Shown here: one piece after another, positions 1-9,370 of the stretch
Layout: every line of letters starts with the position of its first letter
Numbering within the stretch: the stretch's first letter is position 1
NCBI GenBank assembly: GCA_028290465.1
Contig: JAQGJU010000135.1
Coordinates: forward strand, 1-64,000
Direction of reading: 5' to 3'
Source: Xanthobacteraceae bacterium
Lineage (GTDB): Bacteria > Pseudomonadota > Alphaproteobacteria > Rhizobiales > Xanthobacteraceae
Length of the DNA stretch: 64,000 nt
The notes under the pieces: model-generated
What the model was told of the DNA's origin: nothing
Database searches by the model: none
What the model saw: only the letters and a program-made list of their open reading frames with translations
Translations under genes and position numbers: made by a program

Positions 1-590
1 AGCAAAATCGTGTAGCCAAGGTCTTTCAGTTTCCTAAGCAGAGTACCGATCCGGTGCACGATCACTGGCGCCAAGCCTTCGGTCGGCTCATCAAGCAGCA
101 ACACTCTGGCGCCGGTTCTTAACACGCGTGCGATCGCCAGCATTTGCTGCTCGCCGCCCGACAATTTGGTGCCCTGGCTGTTCAGCCGTTCCTTCAAGTT
201 AGGGAACAACTCGAAAATCTGGTCCAGCGACAGGCCGCCCTCGCGCACGATCGGCGGCAGCAGCAGGTTTTCACGGACGTCGAGGCTCGCGAAGATGCCG
301 CGCTCCTCCGGACAGAATGCGACGCCCATGCGCGCAATCCTGTCCGATGACGCGCGCGAAATATCCTGGCCGCCGAAGCGGATTGAGCCGGTGCGTTTGC
401 CGATGATGCCCATTACCGACTTCAGTGTCGTGGTCTTGCCGGCGCCATTGCGGCCGAGCAGCGTCACCACCTCGCCTTCCCGCACGTCGAAACTAGCGCC
501 ATGCAGAATGTGGGATTCGCCGTACCAGGCTTGCAGGTCCTTGACCGACAGCAGCGGCCCAGTGACTTGCGGAGACGTGACGTCAAGCAT
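1..590 (-). CDS. livF: Branched-chain amino acid/amide ABC transporter ATP-binding protein LivF (3' end outside window)
   Basis: Cytoplasmic ATPase of a HAAT-type importer for branched-chain amino acids or amides such as urea. Only the first ~196 residues are visible; the gene continues past the left edge. Seen: Walker A GRNGAGKTT, the LivF-type signature SGGEQQML and Walker B VLLLDEPTEGL. The chosen ATG (590) overlaps the end of livG by 8 nt, so the two are translationally coupled and probably form the two nucleotide-binding subunits of one transporter. The binding protein and permeases are not in view; if they exist they lie beyond position 1. The substrate cannot be decided from the ATPases alone. 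Confidence 0.9.
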   Translation of the reverse strand, partial: MLDVTSPQVTGPLLSVKDLQAWYGESHILHGASFDVREGEVVTLLGRNGAGKTTTLKSVMGIIGKRTGSIRFGGQDISRASSDRIARMGVAFCPEERGIFASLDVRENLLLPPIVREGGLSLDQIFELFPNLKERLNSQGTKLSGGEQQMLAIARVLRTGARVLLLDEPTEGLAPVIVHRIGTLLRKLKDLGYTIL

Positions 591-1338
591 GTCCGGCCCC
601 CAGATACGCTTCCTTCACTTCCGGGTTGGCCGACACCTGATCGTAATCGCCTTCGGCCAGGATGCGGCCGCGCGTCAGGACGGTAATGCGGTCCGACAGA
701 TCGGCCACCACCGACAGATTATGTTCGACCATCAGCACGGTGCGCTTCTCTGCGACGGTGCGGATCAGCGCCGCGATGCGCTGAATGTCCTCGTGGCCCA
801 TACCGGCCATCGGCTCGTCGAGCAGCAGCATGTCGGGATCGAGCGCCAAGGTGGTCGCTATCTCCAGCGCGCGCTTGCGGCCATAAGGCAGTTCGACGGC
901 GGCGTGATCGACGAACGCTTCCAGGCCGACATCGGCGATCAGCGCGCGGGCGCGCTCATTGTATTCGTCGAGCACCTTGGCCGACCGCCAAAAGTCGAAC
1001 GAGCCGCCGCGCTTGCGCTGCAGTGCAATACGGACGTTCTCCAGCACGCTCAGGTGCGGAAACACCGCCGAGATCTGGAATGAGCGCCCAAGCCCGAGCC
1101 GGGCGATGTCGGCCGGCTGCAACGCGGTAACGTCCTTACCGTTGAAGACGATCCGTCCGCGAGTCGGAATATGGAATTTGGTCAGCAGGTTGAAGCAGGT
1201 GGTCTTGCCGGCGCCGTTCGGACCGATCAGCGCATGAATGGTGCCGCGAACGACGCGCAGATTGACGCCGCTGACCGCGACAAATCCCGCGAATTCCTTG
1301 GTGAGATCCTCGGTCGCGAGGATGATGTCTTCACTCAT
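583..1338 (-). CDS. livG: Branched-chain amino acid/amide ABC transporter ATP-binding protein LivG
   Basis: Second ATPase of the LivFGHM-type importer, 251 aa from the ATG at 1338 (protein begins MSEDIILATEDL). An in-frame start further upstream would add 13 residues unlike the family N-terminus. Visible are Walker A GPNGAGKTT, a signature region reading LPYGRKRALEIA in place of LSGGQ, as is usual in LivG, Walker B MLLLDEPMAGM, the switch histidine in MVEHN and the family ending VKEAYLGAG. It is first in this visible transcription unit, with about 170 nt between its start and the terminator of the next gene upstream. Confidence 0.92.
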   Translation of the reverse strand: MSEDIILATEDLTKEFAGFVAVSGVNLRVVRGTIHALIGPNGAGKTTCFNLLTKFHIPTRGRIVFNGKDVTALQPADIARLGLGRSFQISAVFPHLSVLENVRIALQRKRGGSFDFWRSAKVLDEYNERARALIADVGLEAFVDHAAVELPYGRKRALEIATTLALDPDMLLLDEPMAGMGHEDIQRIAALIRTVAEKRTVLMVEHNLSVVADLSDRITVLTRGRILAEGDYDQVSANPEVKEAYLGAGHA

Positions 1339-1504
1339 ACGCCAGCCGTTTCCCCTGTCGGCCGCGCACGTTCGCAAGCTTTAAGTGTAACGTCCAGCCC
1401 TAAAATAAAGCATTCGAGCATCGCGCGTTCCGCAGAAAATTTCGCGGTGCAATATGCATTCGATGGTGACATTCGTGCTTGGTGTCATGGCCCGGTCGCA
1501 TATC

Positions 1505-1540
1505 AAAAAAAAATCCCCCGGCTTTTACGGCCGGGGGATT
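1505..1540 (-). terminator. Rho-independent terminator for the cytochrome/DUF4384 gene
   Basis: Perfect 11-bp stem (1512-1522 with 1530-1540), a 7-nt loop, and on the minus strand a run of T (1505-1513) directly after the stem. It lies just beyond the stop codon at 1569 and insulates livGF from that gene. Confidence 0.93.
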
Positions 1541-1568
1541 CGATCCGTCGATTACGTCGACGTCAGGA

Positions 1569-3881
1569 TCAGCGAACTTCGATCTTGATCGCGGAGCGGA
1601 TGCTGTCGCGCGGTGGCGCGGGCGGCGCCGGTCGCGCCTGGGCTTGCGGTCCCGGCCCCGGCCCACCCGGCTCGACCACGATCGCGCGTTTCTTCACCGT
1701 GACCGACCGGGCGATTTGGTCCGAGTAGTTCGGCACCGACGTGAGCTCCGACTTGCCGAAGTCATGCTTGATGCCATCGACCTCGCGGCGTTCACCGCAG
1801 ACGGCGGTCACCGTCTCCACGCCGCGGTCCTTCAAGCGGAACTTGAACGCCGTGCCGGTCGTCGAGCCAGGAAATTCGAACGGCACGTTGGCCCGTAAGC
1901 GGTTATCGGAGTAGAACTTGTTCGGCAGCAAGACCGTGCCCTCGCCCCGGGCGTCGACGCTGGTCAAGGTGAGGAAGCAATCGGTCGGGCTGACGACCGT
2001 GAACACCGGGGTATCGCCCGCCGGATAACGATCACGGTCAGAGGTGAGCGACAGGTCGGCGGTGCGCTTCGGACGCGCCGCTTCGATCTTCTCCTGGAAG
2101 TACGGGTTGGGCTCGGCCGGACGCTTGGCTTCCGTCGGACGATTGGCGTGCGGCTTGTGCTTGTTCTTCCCGACGCCATGGCCGACCCGCTCTTCGTCGG
2201 TAACGTCCTCGGCGAATTCGCGGAATAGCGCTTCGAACTGATCGCGCGGCACCACACCCTGCTCGAGCCGTCGGACCACAGGCCTGAACCGCTTGTCGGC
2301 ATCCGCCGCCGCGTCCAGGAACTCTTTCTTAGTCATGCCGAGTTCGGCCGCCGCCAACGTCGAGTCGAGATCGTCCTCGTAGCGCTTGGCGAGGGCGTTG
2401 ATCATCTCGACGCCGTTCAGCTTGAGGGTCGATTCAAGGCCAGCCGCCGACATCGCATTGATAAACTTTCGGCCGTCATTGGCGATGAGGTTGTCCATCT
2501 TGTCCGTTGGCGGATACAGCGACTCGACCGTCTCGCGGATTTCGCGCGAGAACGCCCGGCCCTTGAGTACGGTGTCACGGACATCGTCCTTGGCCTTGCG
2601 CATGCCCTGGTCGTGACAGCCCATGCAGGAAATGCCGTTGGTCACGGTCAGATCCTTGCTGGACAGATCGCGCACGATGTTGGTCGGGCCCTTGTCCAGC
2701 TTCTTGCCGTCGGCCGTGTTGAGATAATAGCCCTGGAAGCCGTTGGACAGGCTGAAGATGGTTTCGCCGCCGTCGTGTTCAAAGCCGTTATCGTGCGGGC
2801 CGAGCGGGAATTCGAACAGGCTCTGCTTCTTCCGATTGCCGCCGAAATCATACGAGGTCCAGAAATAACCGGTCTTGGAGGGGTGGCGTTCGATCAAACG
2901 GTTGTTCTGACTGACGCCGGATTTCTGGAAACCCGAACGCTGCGCGATGAATTTACGGATATTGGCTTCGAGGTCGACGTTTTGTTCGCGGGCCAGCCCC
3001 TGGAACGAGCCCGGCAGCCGCAACAGTTCGTCATACAGCGGCGGACGGGCCGCCTGGAACGCGAACCAGTCGGCCCGCACGTACGGAAGGCGGGTGCCGG
3101 TCGAATTTTCCAGCACGCTGATCAGCGGCATGTCGGGCTGCGTGTCGTACGGATAGACCGCGAGCACCTTGTCCCAGTCGCCAGCATCCCAGCCAAGATC
3201 GTCGAGATTGATGCGCAGGATGGTCTGGTCCGGATCGATCGTCTCGAGCTTGATCACGTCGGAGGAGCGGCTCAGGCTGTTGATCAGCTTGATGGCGCCC
3301 TGCCGGTACACCTTCATGGCGTCATCTTTCATGCAGACGTTCTTCAGGTGCGTCAGCGTCAGATAACGGGTGCTGTAACCGCGCGTTTTCGACTGCTTGT
3401 CGAGGTCGGCGGCGATGTAGGTGATCTCGTCCCGGTGAGAGACAAATTTACGGCTCACACAGCCGTCGGCCGGAGCCAGCGACAGGATCCAGGTTTCGAT
3501 TGCCTTGACGTCCGCCGGGGTTATCTCCGGGCCGGCGACGCCATCGTAGATCACGTCATAGGGCATTTCCTTGTCGACGATCTGCTTGAGCACCCGCGAC
3601 CCGAACGGATTGCCGGGCGTGATGTAATGCGGGTTGGCGGCGAGTTCGTCGAGCTTGAGGACGTTGCCGAAATTCTTGACCGGCTTCGGAGCTTTTGTCA
3701 GCCTGCCAGCTTGGTGGCACCGCGCGCAGTGCTTGTCGAGCACGTCGAAGGCGGCTTTGGCGACCGGATCGGTCGGTGGCGTGATCTCGTCGGCCCAGGC
3801 GGAACCGCCCATGGCACTAAGGCCGATAGCAGTGGTCAGGCCAATCAGGCGCAGATGCATGGACATCGAAAGGCGGCTCAT
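1569..3881 (-). CDS. Secreted di-haem cytochrome c-type protein with C-terminal DUF4384
   Basis: 770 aa with an N-terminal signal peptide (hydrophobic stretch ~9-30, likely cleavage after AWA). Two CXXCH haem-c motifs are seen: CARCH at 52-56 inside a small cytochrome-c-like domain, with a possible axial Met in KEMPYD, and CMGCH at about 419-423. The last ~180 residues (~590-720) resemble DUF4384, a beta domain often attached to caspase-like or other surface enzymes, followed by a Pro-rich tail. The start at 3881 is preceded by GGGAGAG. It is divergent from the OmpA-like gene, sharing a ~200-nt promoter region. A periplasmic electron-transfer or sensing role is inferred; no catalytic domain is recognised in the ~300-residue middle. 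Confidence 0.8.
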   Translation of the reverse strand: MSRLSMSMHLRLIGLTTAIGLSAMGGSAWADEITPPTDPVAKAAFDVLDKHCARCHQAGRLTKAPKPVKNFGNVLKLDELAANPHYITPGNPFGSRVLKQIVDKEMPYDVIYDGVAGPEITPADVKAIETWILSLAPADGCVSRKFVSHRDEITYIAADLDKQSKTRGYSTRYLTLTHLKNVCMKDDAMKVYRQGAIKLINSLSRSSDVIKLETIDPDQTILRINLDDLGWDAGDWDKVLAVYPYDTQPDMPLISVLENSTGTRLPYVRADWFAFQAARPPLYDELLRLPGSFQGLAREQNVDLEANIRKFIAQRSGFQKSGVSQNNRLIERHPSKTGYFWTSYDFGGNRKKQSLFEFPLGPHDNGFEHDGGETIFSLSNGFQGYYLNTADGKKLDKGPTNIVRDLSSKDLTVTNGISCMGCHDQGMRKAKDDVRDTVLKGRAFSREIRETVESLYPPTDKMDNLIANDGRKFINAMSAAGLESTLKLNGVEMINALAKRYEDDLDSTLAAAELGMTKKEFLDAAADADKRFRPVVRRLEQGVVPRDQFEALFREFAEDVTDEERVGHGVGKNKHKPHANRPTEAKRPAEPNPYFQEKIEAARPKRTADLSLTSDRDRYPAGDTPVFTVVSPTDCFLTLTSVDARGEGTVLLPNKFYSDNRLRANVPFEFPGSTTGTAFKFRLKDRGVETVTAVCGERREVDGIKHDFGKSELTSVPNYSDQIARSVTVKKRAIVVEPGGPGPGPQAQARPAPPAPPRDSIRSAIKIEVR

Positions 3882-4085
3882 TTCGCTCTCCCAGACAGGC
3901 TAAATCACGACGGACAGGCTATACTCCGTCGGGTGTTGGTCGACGGAAGGCGCCAGGTGGTTCATTCCGCAAAGTTCGGTGCCGGGCCTCTTACGGGCTG
4001 ACGCTTGACTTATTCAAATGAACTTGTGCCCGACTTGCGACGACTATGCTATCGAGAAACTTTCAAAACTGACAGGAGAGATGCG

Positions 4086-4631
4086 ATGTGGCGCGCGCTT
4101 AATTGGTCGATTTGCCTTACGGCCGCTGCCCTGCTGAGCGCCTCGGGGGCGTCCGCGCAGGTTTCCAAGGATGAGATCATCCAGTCGCTCAAGCCGAAAG
4201 TCGGCCTGACCCGCTCCATGGCCCCCACCCGCAAGATCGAGGTGATCCCGGGCAACGAGGCCGAAGTGCTCGACAAGAATAAGGATCTGCCGAAGATCAA
4301 CCTGTCCATTGAATTTGAATACAATTCCGACCGGCCGACCCCGGCCGGCGAGCGCCAGCTTGCCACCTTGGCCGACGCCCTGAAGGAACCCGGTCTGCGC
4401 ACCTCCCGCTTTATTCTGGCCGGTCATACCGACGGAAAGGGTGGCGACGACTATAACCAGACCCTTTCTGAACACCGCGCCATTGCGGTACAAAGATACC
4501 TCATCGGCGCCGTCGGGTTTGACCCGACCAAACTCTCTACCGTCGGCTTCGGTAAAAGGCGCCTGCTCGAGGTCGCCGATCCGGCCAGCCCCCGCAATCG
4601 CCGGGTGGAAGTGGTCAACCTGCTGAATTAA
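4086..4631 (+). CDS. OmpA-family peptidoglycan-associated protein
   Basis: 181 aa. A signal peptide (ending ASGASAQ) is followed by a short linker and a C-terminal OmpA domain (about 75-180) with the FEYNSDRPT strand, the GHTDGKGGDDYNQTLSEHRA helix that contacts diaminopimelate, and the RNRRVEV ending. This binds peptidoglycan in the periplasm. There is no beta-barrel, so it is a small soluble or tethered form. The start was set at 4086 because AGGAGA lies 8 nt upstream and the signal peptide begins there; an upstream in-frame start adds 27 non-signal residues. The divergent position to the di-haem protein suggests a shared envelope function, which is inference. Confidence 0.85.
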   Translation: MWRALNWSICLTAAALLSASGASAQVSKDEIIQSLKPKVGLTRSMAPTRKIEVIPGNEAEVLDKNKDLPKINLSIEFEYNSDRPTPAGERQLATLADALKEPGLRTSRFILAGHTDGKGGDDYNQTLSEHRAIAVQRYLIGAVGFDPTKLSTVGFGKRRLLEVADPASPRNRRVEVVNLLN

Positions 4632-4653
4632 GCGGCGCGAAAACATCGCACGC

Positions 4654-4687
4654 CACCCGCTGCGGCATTTTGGCGCCGCAGCGGGTG
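4654..4687 (+). terminator. Strong hairpin after the OmpA-like gene
   Basis: Perfect 13-bp inverted repeat (4654-4666 with 4675-4687) with an 8-nt loop, 22 nt after the stop codon. No T-run follows, so it may be a weak terminator or an mRNA-stabilising hairpin. Confidence 0.6.
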
Positions 4688-5142
4688 AATCATAAGACAT
4701 TGCCGGGCGCCGCATCGGCGGCTCGGAGTTGCTCCGCTGACACAATTGCCGCTCGAAGTTCGTCGGCGCGTGTGATCCAAACGGCATCGCCGTGACCGCG
4801 CTCGGATAGACATTTGATTTTCTCATCGCGTTGTCACGACGATGCCGTCGATTGATCGACACGACATACATCGCGCGGCCTTATCGCAACGACGTCGCCA
4901 CGGCGCAGCTTTACCGCGCGCGCGGATGTTCGCGGTTAGCAGTGCAAAATTCGCTGCGACAACCGCTGAGCGTCGCGCGCGAAATTTTTGTCCGACAATC
5001 GTCCGCGGATGATCACCTGCCCATTCATTGGTCTGCGTTCCAATTCCATTTCGCTTGACTTCGAACGCCCCGGGAAGAATGTTGTGCCGCGTGACAGGCA
5101 TTGCTCACGCGCATGTTGCACTGCAGCGGAACGATAAAAACA
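4688..5142. other. Intergenic region without recognisable gene
   Basis: About 455 nt between the hairpin and the ABC importer operon. Short open frames exist on both strands but lack ribosome sites and any recognisable composition. It presumably contains the promoter of the downstream importer genes; I see no convincing -35/-10 pair or operator. Confidence 0.5.
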
Positions 5143-5991
5143 ATGGCTTCGGCAACCGACGGCGCGCGGACTCTCGTTGCAAATGCAATCGCTGCCGACG
5201 TTATCGTCGCAGACAATGCCAGCAAGCTGTTCCTCGACGGAACCGTCGTCGCCTTCCATCAGCTTTCGCTGGCGGTCCGCAAACAGGAAATCCTTTGCAT
5301 TGTCGGCCCGAGCGGCTGCGGCAAGACCACCTTCCTGCGCTGCATCGCCGGCCTGACCGACATCAGCGGTGGCAAGCTTCTGGTCAACGGCCAAGCGGTG
5401 AACGGCGCGCCGGAAGGCGTCTCGATGGTGTTTCAGCACTTCGGCCTGCTGCCGTGGAAGACCGTGTATGACAACGCCGCCTTCGGCCTGGCCATGGCCG
5501 GCGCGCCGGCGGCGCGCATCAAAGAGCGCGTGATGCACTATCTCGATCTGGTCGGACTGATCGGATTCGAAAAGCACTATCCGTATCAATTGTCCGGCGG
5601 CATGCAGCAGCGCGTCGGCCTGGTGCGGGCGCTGGCGATCAATCCATCGATCTTGCTGATGGACGAGCCGTTCGCCGCGCTCGATGCGCAGACCCGCGAA
5701 ATCCTTCAGGAAGAATTGCTGCACCTGATGGAGCGGCCGGACGAACGCAAGACCATGGTGTTCATCACCCATTCGATCGACGAGGCGATCCTGCTCGGCG
5801 ACCGCGTGGCCGTGATGACCGCCCGCCCCGGCCGCATCAAGGAAATGATCGATATGCCGTTTCCGCGTCCGCGCGATGTCGAGGCGGTCCGCGCCGATCC
5901 GCGCTTTGCCGAGTTGCGTTCGCACATTTGGCATCAGCTCCACACGGTTCGTCCGAAACGGACAGACGCACGGGAGCTTGCCGGCGCATGA
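5143..5991 (+). CDS. ABC transporter ATP-binding protein, nitrate/sulfonate/taurine type
   Basis: 282 aa cytoplasmic ATPase of the SsuB/TauB/NrtD class. Seen: Walker A GPSGCGKTT, Q-loop QHFGLLPW, signature LSGGMQQRV, Walker B ILLMDEPFAALD and the switch His in ITHSIDEA, followed by the usual VAVMTARPGRI segment. ATG 5143 was preferred to an in-frame TTG at 5101 because the extra 14 residues are not family-like. Its stop overlaps the permease start (ATGA). With the next two genes it forms a complete importer; the ligand is unknown. Confidence 0.9.
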   Translation: MASATDGARTLVANAIAADVIVADNASKLFLDGTVVAFHQLSLAVRKQEILCIVGPSGCGKTTFLRCIAGLTDISGGKLLVNGQAVNGAPEGVSMVFQHFGLLPWKTVYDNAAFGLAMAGAPAARIKERVMHYLDLVGLIGFEKHYPYQLSGGMQQRVGLVRALAINPSILLMDEPFAALDAQTREILQEELLHLMERPDERKTMVFITHSIDEAILLGDRVAVMTARPGRIKEMIDMPFPRPRDVEAVRADPRFAELRSHIWHQLHTVRPKRTDARELAGA

Positions 5992-6851
5992 GCGTTCAAG
6001 CCCGTCATGGCGGCACGGCCATCGCCGCGCCCGACAAAGCGAGCGACGACAAGGCGCGCGTTTATAAGGCTGCGCTTGCTGGCAAGCGCCGCCAGTTGCT
6101 GCTGAACATCGCGATCCGGCTGGCCTCGCTGATCGTGGTGCTCGGGATCTGGCAAGTATTCGGTGCCAAGGTCGATGCCGCGCTGTTCACGACGCCATGG
6201 GCGATTTTCCAGGCCGCGATCGTCATGATCGGCAGCGGCGAATTGTGGGCTTATCTGGCGCCAAGTCTCGTAGTCCTTGCCATCGGACTTTCATTGGCTG
6301 CCATTATCGGCATTTTGATTGGGCTGGTCCTGGCCCGCTTCAGGGTGCTCGACATCGCGCTCGGCGTCTACATCACGTTCCTCTATTCGATCCCCAGCGT
6401 CGCGCTGGTGCCGCTGATCGTGCTGTGGGCCGGCTTTGAGGTCACCGCGAAGGTCGTCATTCTGTTCATGTTCGCTTTCTTCCCGATGGTGATCAATACC
6501 TATCAGGGCGTGAAGAACGTCGACCACAAACTGATCGAGGTCGGCCGCTCGTTCCGCTGCTCGGAATGGCAATTGTGGAAGAACATCATTTTGCCGGGCG
6601 CCTTGCCGTTCATCGTCACCGGGCTGCGGCTGGCGCTCGGCCGCGGCCTGATCGGCATGGTGCTGGCGGATCTCTACACGGCGATTTCCGGCATCGGCTA
6701 TCTGATCGTGCGCACCGCGAGCACCTATCAGGTCGACAAGATGTTCGTGCCGATCGTGACGCTCGGGCTATTGGGCGTATCGCTGACGGCATTGCTGCGG
6801 CTGGTCGAACTCAAAGTGGCGCCATGGACCGCGGCGGGAAATAAAGACTGA
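5988..6851 (+). CDS. ABC transporter permease, SsuC/TauC type
   Basis: 287 aa inner-membrane protein with about six transmembrane segments and the BPD_transp_1 fold. The EAA-type loop is seen around EVGRSFRCSEWQLWKNIILPGALPF region, where it couples to the ATPase. The start at 5988 overlaps the ATPase stop by 4 nt and has a GGGAG ribosome site. It forms the membrane pore of the importer encoded at 5143-7980. Confidence 0.9.
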   Translation: MSVQARHGGTAIAAPDKASDDKARVYKAALAGKRRQLLLNIAIRLASLIVVLGIWQVFGAKVDAALFTTPWAIFQAAIVMIGSGELWAYLAPSLVVLAIGLSLAAIIGILIGLVLARFRVLDIALGVYITFLYSIPSVALVPLIVLWAGFEVTAKVVILFMFAFFPMVINTYQGVKNVDHKLIEVGRSFRCSEWQLWKNIILPGALPFIVTGLRLALGRGLIGMVLADLYTAISGIGYLIVRTASTYQVDKMFVPIVTLGLLGVSLTALLRLVELKVAPWTAAGNKD

Positions 6852-6924
6852 GACTTCGAATCGGCCCTCCAAGATAGAGGCCGGACGAAACCAAATGCTT
6901 GGAAACGTCGAGGAGGAGTTCACT

Positions 6925-7980
6925 ATGCGGAACGGCTTTTGCTTCGGCCGTGGCATCGGCTTGCTCGCGCTCACCACGTGCCTGGTGGCCGGCGCTGCGG
7001 TCGAACCCGCCACCGCGCAGACGGCGCCGACTTGCCCGACGATGCGCAAGATCAATATCGGCGTCTCGGTCGCGCCGCCGAATGTCGTGCACACCTCGCC
7101 CTATGTGGCGAAGGAGCTCGGCCTCTTCGCCAAACGCTGCATCGACGCCAACATCATCCAGTTCGACGGCGGCCAATCGCCGGCCGCCAAGGCCGCCGCG
7201 TCGCAAGGCACCGCGCTGGTATCGGTCAGCGGCGTCGCGGTCGGCAATGGCGTGAAGATCAAGCAGATCTGGGGTTTGGCGCCGCGCATGCCGCAGGCCT
7301 ACATGGTCCAGGAAGACGTCAAGACCGCCGCCGATCTCAAAGGCCGCAAGCTCAGCGCCGTCGGCGGCGGCGTCGGCGCGTTCAACTGGGTGATGGGCCG
7401 CGAAGTCCTGAAGAGCGCCGGCCTCAAGGCCGAGGACGCGCAGTTCATCGCGTCGGCCACCGCCGCGCGGCTGCCAGGACTGGTCGCCGGCCAGATCGAC
7501 GCCGTCGCGCTGCATCCCGAAGACGTCTACCTCGCGCAAAAGCAGAAGCCGGGCTTGCACGTGCTCGTCATGCTCAACGATCTGCTGCCGCAATACATGT
7601 TCAATGCCTATGGCGGCTCGACCGAATGGATCGCCAAGGAACGGCCGCTGATGATCGACACCGTGGCCGCGATGATCGAGGCGAATCGCACGATCTATCG
7701 TGACCGCGACAAGGTGGTGCCGATCATGATGCAGGCCACCGGCAAGCCGAAGGAAGCCGTCGAATTCGCCTGGGCCGCGTTGACCAAAGGTTGCGTCTGG
7801 TCGGTCAACGAAGGCTTCACCCGCGAGCGCACGGCCTTCATGAACGAGAACGACGTCGCCAATGGCTACATCGAGGAAGCCAAGAAGCCCACCGTCGAAC
7901 AGGTAGCCGACATCCCGCTCGCAACTGAAGCCGTCGAGAGGGCCGGTGGCCGCGTCACCATCGGCACCTGCACGGAATAG
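6925..7980 (+). CDS. ABC transporter substrate-binding protein, NMT1/SsuA-like
   Basis: 351 aa periplasmic protein with a Sec signal peptide (~1-31, cleavage after ATA or TAQ). It has the type II binding-protein pattern of the NMT1/SsuA/THI5-like families: an N-terminal strand INIGVSV, a central DLKGRKLSAVGGG loop typical of ligand contact, and a C-terminal helical region. ATG 6925 was chosen because a near-perfect AGGAGGAG lies 7 nt upstream. It completes the importer; the 73-nt gap before it suggests extra expression of the binding protein. The adjacent M24 hydrolase may process the imported compound. Confidence 0.87.
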   Translation: MRNGFCFGRGIGLLALTTCLVAGAAVEPATAQTAPTCPTMRKINIGVSVAPPNVVHTSPYVAKELGLFAKRCIDANIIQFDGGQSPAAKAAASQGTALVSVSGVAVGNGVKIKQIWGLAPRMPQAYMVQEDVKTAADLKGRKLSAVGGGVGAFNWVMGREVLKSAGLKAEDAQFIASATAARLPGLVAGQIDAVALHPEDVYLAQKQKPGLHVLVMLNDLLPQYMFNAYGGSTEWIAKERPLMIDTVAAMIEANRTIYRDRDKVVPIMMQATGKPKEAVEFAWAALTKGCVWSVNEGFTRERTAFMNENDVANGYIEEAKKPTVEQVADIPLATEAVERAGGRVTIGTCTE

Positions 7981-8018
7981 CTTTCACCCTTCGCTCCTGT
8001 AACTTTCAAGGTGCCTTC

Positions 8019-9326
8019 ATGAACGTTCAGACGCCGCGCAAGCCGATGGGTCCGCAGCCGTGGGAAACCGTCCGCGGCAAACTCGATCAGTCGCTGCCGT
8101 TCGCCAATATGCGGGGCACGCCGTATTACCACGATGCGATCTACGAACAGTTTTCGGCCAAGGAATACGCCCGGCGCTATGCGGCGCTGCGCGCCAAGAT
8201 GAAAGAGCACAAGCTCGACTGCGTGATCGCGGCCGGCGGCCCGAGCCATTGGAGCTTCGGCGGCGGCATGCTGTGGCTGACCGGTCACTGGGAGTGGCAC
8301 GCGCTGTGCTGCTACGTGGTGGTACCGCTCGATGGCGAGCCGACCCTGATCTATTCGATGGGCGGCACCCATGCCGAAGCCGTCCGGCGCCAGGTCAGCG
8401 TCGCGGTGCAGGACGTGCGGCACAGCCGCAACGGCCAGTATGCCCAGGTGATGGTCGAGCGTCTCAAGGAGTTGAAGCTCGAGCATGGCCGCATCGGATT
8501 GATGGAGATCGATCCACGCCACGAAGACTACATGCCGGTCAACCAGTACAACACGCTGCGCCAGGAACTGCCCGACGCCGAACTCATCTTCACCAAGGGC
8601 TTCCTGCACGACCTCGTCGTCATCCATAGCGCGGAGGAACTCGACTGCGTGCGCAAGGCCGGCGTGTTGTGCCAGCGCGCGATGGAAGCCATGGTGGCGC
8701 GGGCCAAGCCCGGCGTGAAGGAATACGAACTGCGCGCGGCGGCCGGCGCCGCCATTCTCGAAGGCGGCGGCGACATCGATTTTCTCATCATTGGGTCGAC
8801 CCCGATGGCGGACCCGGCGCTGATCTTCGGCAATCCGCGCCCGTCCGCACGCGTGCTGCAGCAGGGCGACATCATCAACATGGAGCTCGCCGCCGGCTAT
8901 CGCGGTTACACCGCCCAGATCGGCTCGCCGATCTGCCTGGGCGAGCCGACCGAGATGGTGCGCAAGTTCTGGGACGACATCACACTGCCGGGCTATCACA
9001 AGATCGTCGCCGAGATCATGCCCGGCCGCGATGCCGAAGCGATGCGGACCGCCAGCAAGTTCTTCCGTGATAACGGCGTGCAGTCGCGCCCGACCCAGTG
9101 CCATGGCATCGATCTCGTCACCGACAATCCGCATGTCGCGGCCGAGCATGTCAAAGGCGTCGAGATCGACATGGTGCTCAAGCCCGGCATGGTGATCATG
9201 GCCGAGCCCAATCCGATCACGCCGGATGGTCTGTTCGGAATTTTCCTCGGCCATACCTTCATCGTGACGCCGACCGGGCACGAGGTCGTCGACGCCTTCC
9301 CGCTCGAAATCGCGGTCGCGAAATAG
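8019..9326 (+). CDS. M24-family (creatinase/Xaa-Pro dipeptidase-like) hydrolase with altered metal site
   Basis: 435 aa, two-domain pita-bread hydrolase: an N-terminal creatinase-type domain (~40-190) and a C-terminal M24 domain (~200-425). Of the five metal ligands of M24 metallopeptidases, only the His (in CHGIDL) and one Glu (in VIMAEPNPI) are in place. The first Asp is Glu (NMELAAGY), the second is replaced in YTAQIGSP, and the last Glu position reads Gly in GIFLGHTFIVT. Creatinase itself works without metal, so a metal-free C-N hydrolase is more likely than a peptidase. It sits 38 nt after the importer and probably belongs to that operon. Substrate unknown. Confidence 0.82.
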   Translation: MNVQTPRKPMGPQPWETVRGKLDQSLPFANMRGTPYYHDAIYEQFSAKEYARRYAALRAKMKEHKLDCVIAAGGPSHWSFGGGMLWLTGHWEWHALCCYVVVPLDGEPTLIYSMGGTHAEAVRRQVSVAVQDVRHSRNGQYAQVMVERLKELKLEHGRIGLMEIDPRHEDYMPVNQYNTLRQELPDAELIFTKGFLHDLVVIHSAEELDCVRKAGVLCQRAMEAMVARAKPGVKEYELRAAAGAAILEGGGDIDFLIIGSTPMADPALIFGNPRPSARVLQQGDIINMELAAGYRGYTAQIGSPICLGEPTEMVRKFWDDITLPGYHKIVAEIMPGRDAEAMRTASKFFRDNGVQSRPTQCHGIDLVTDNPHVAAEHVKGVEIDMVLKPGMVIMAEPNPITPDGLFGIFLGHTFIVTPTGHEVVDAFPLEIAVAK

Positions 9327-9370
9327 GCCGATCGAATTCTGGTTTGGATAGGCCGCCAAAATAACAAGCT

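Noticed and set aside
4823-5101. Short frames in the 4688-5142 intergenic region.
   Set aside because: No ribosome site, Arg-rich random-like composition, overlapping frames on both strands.
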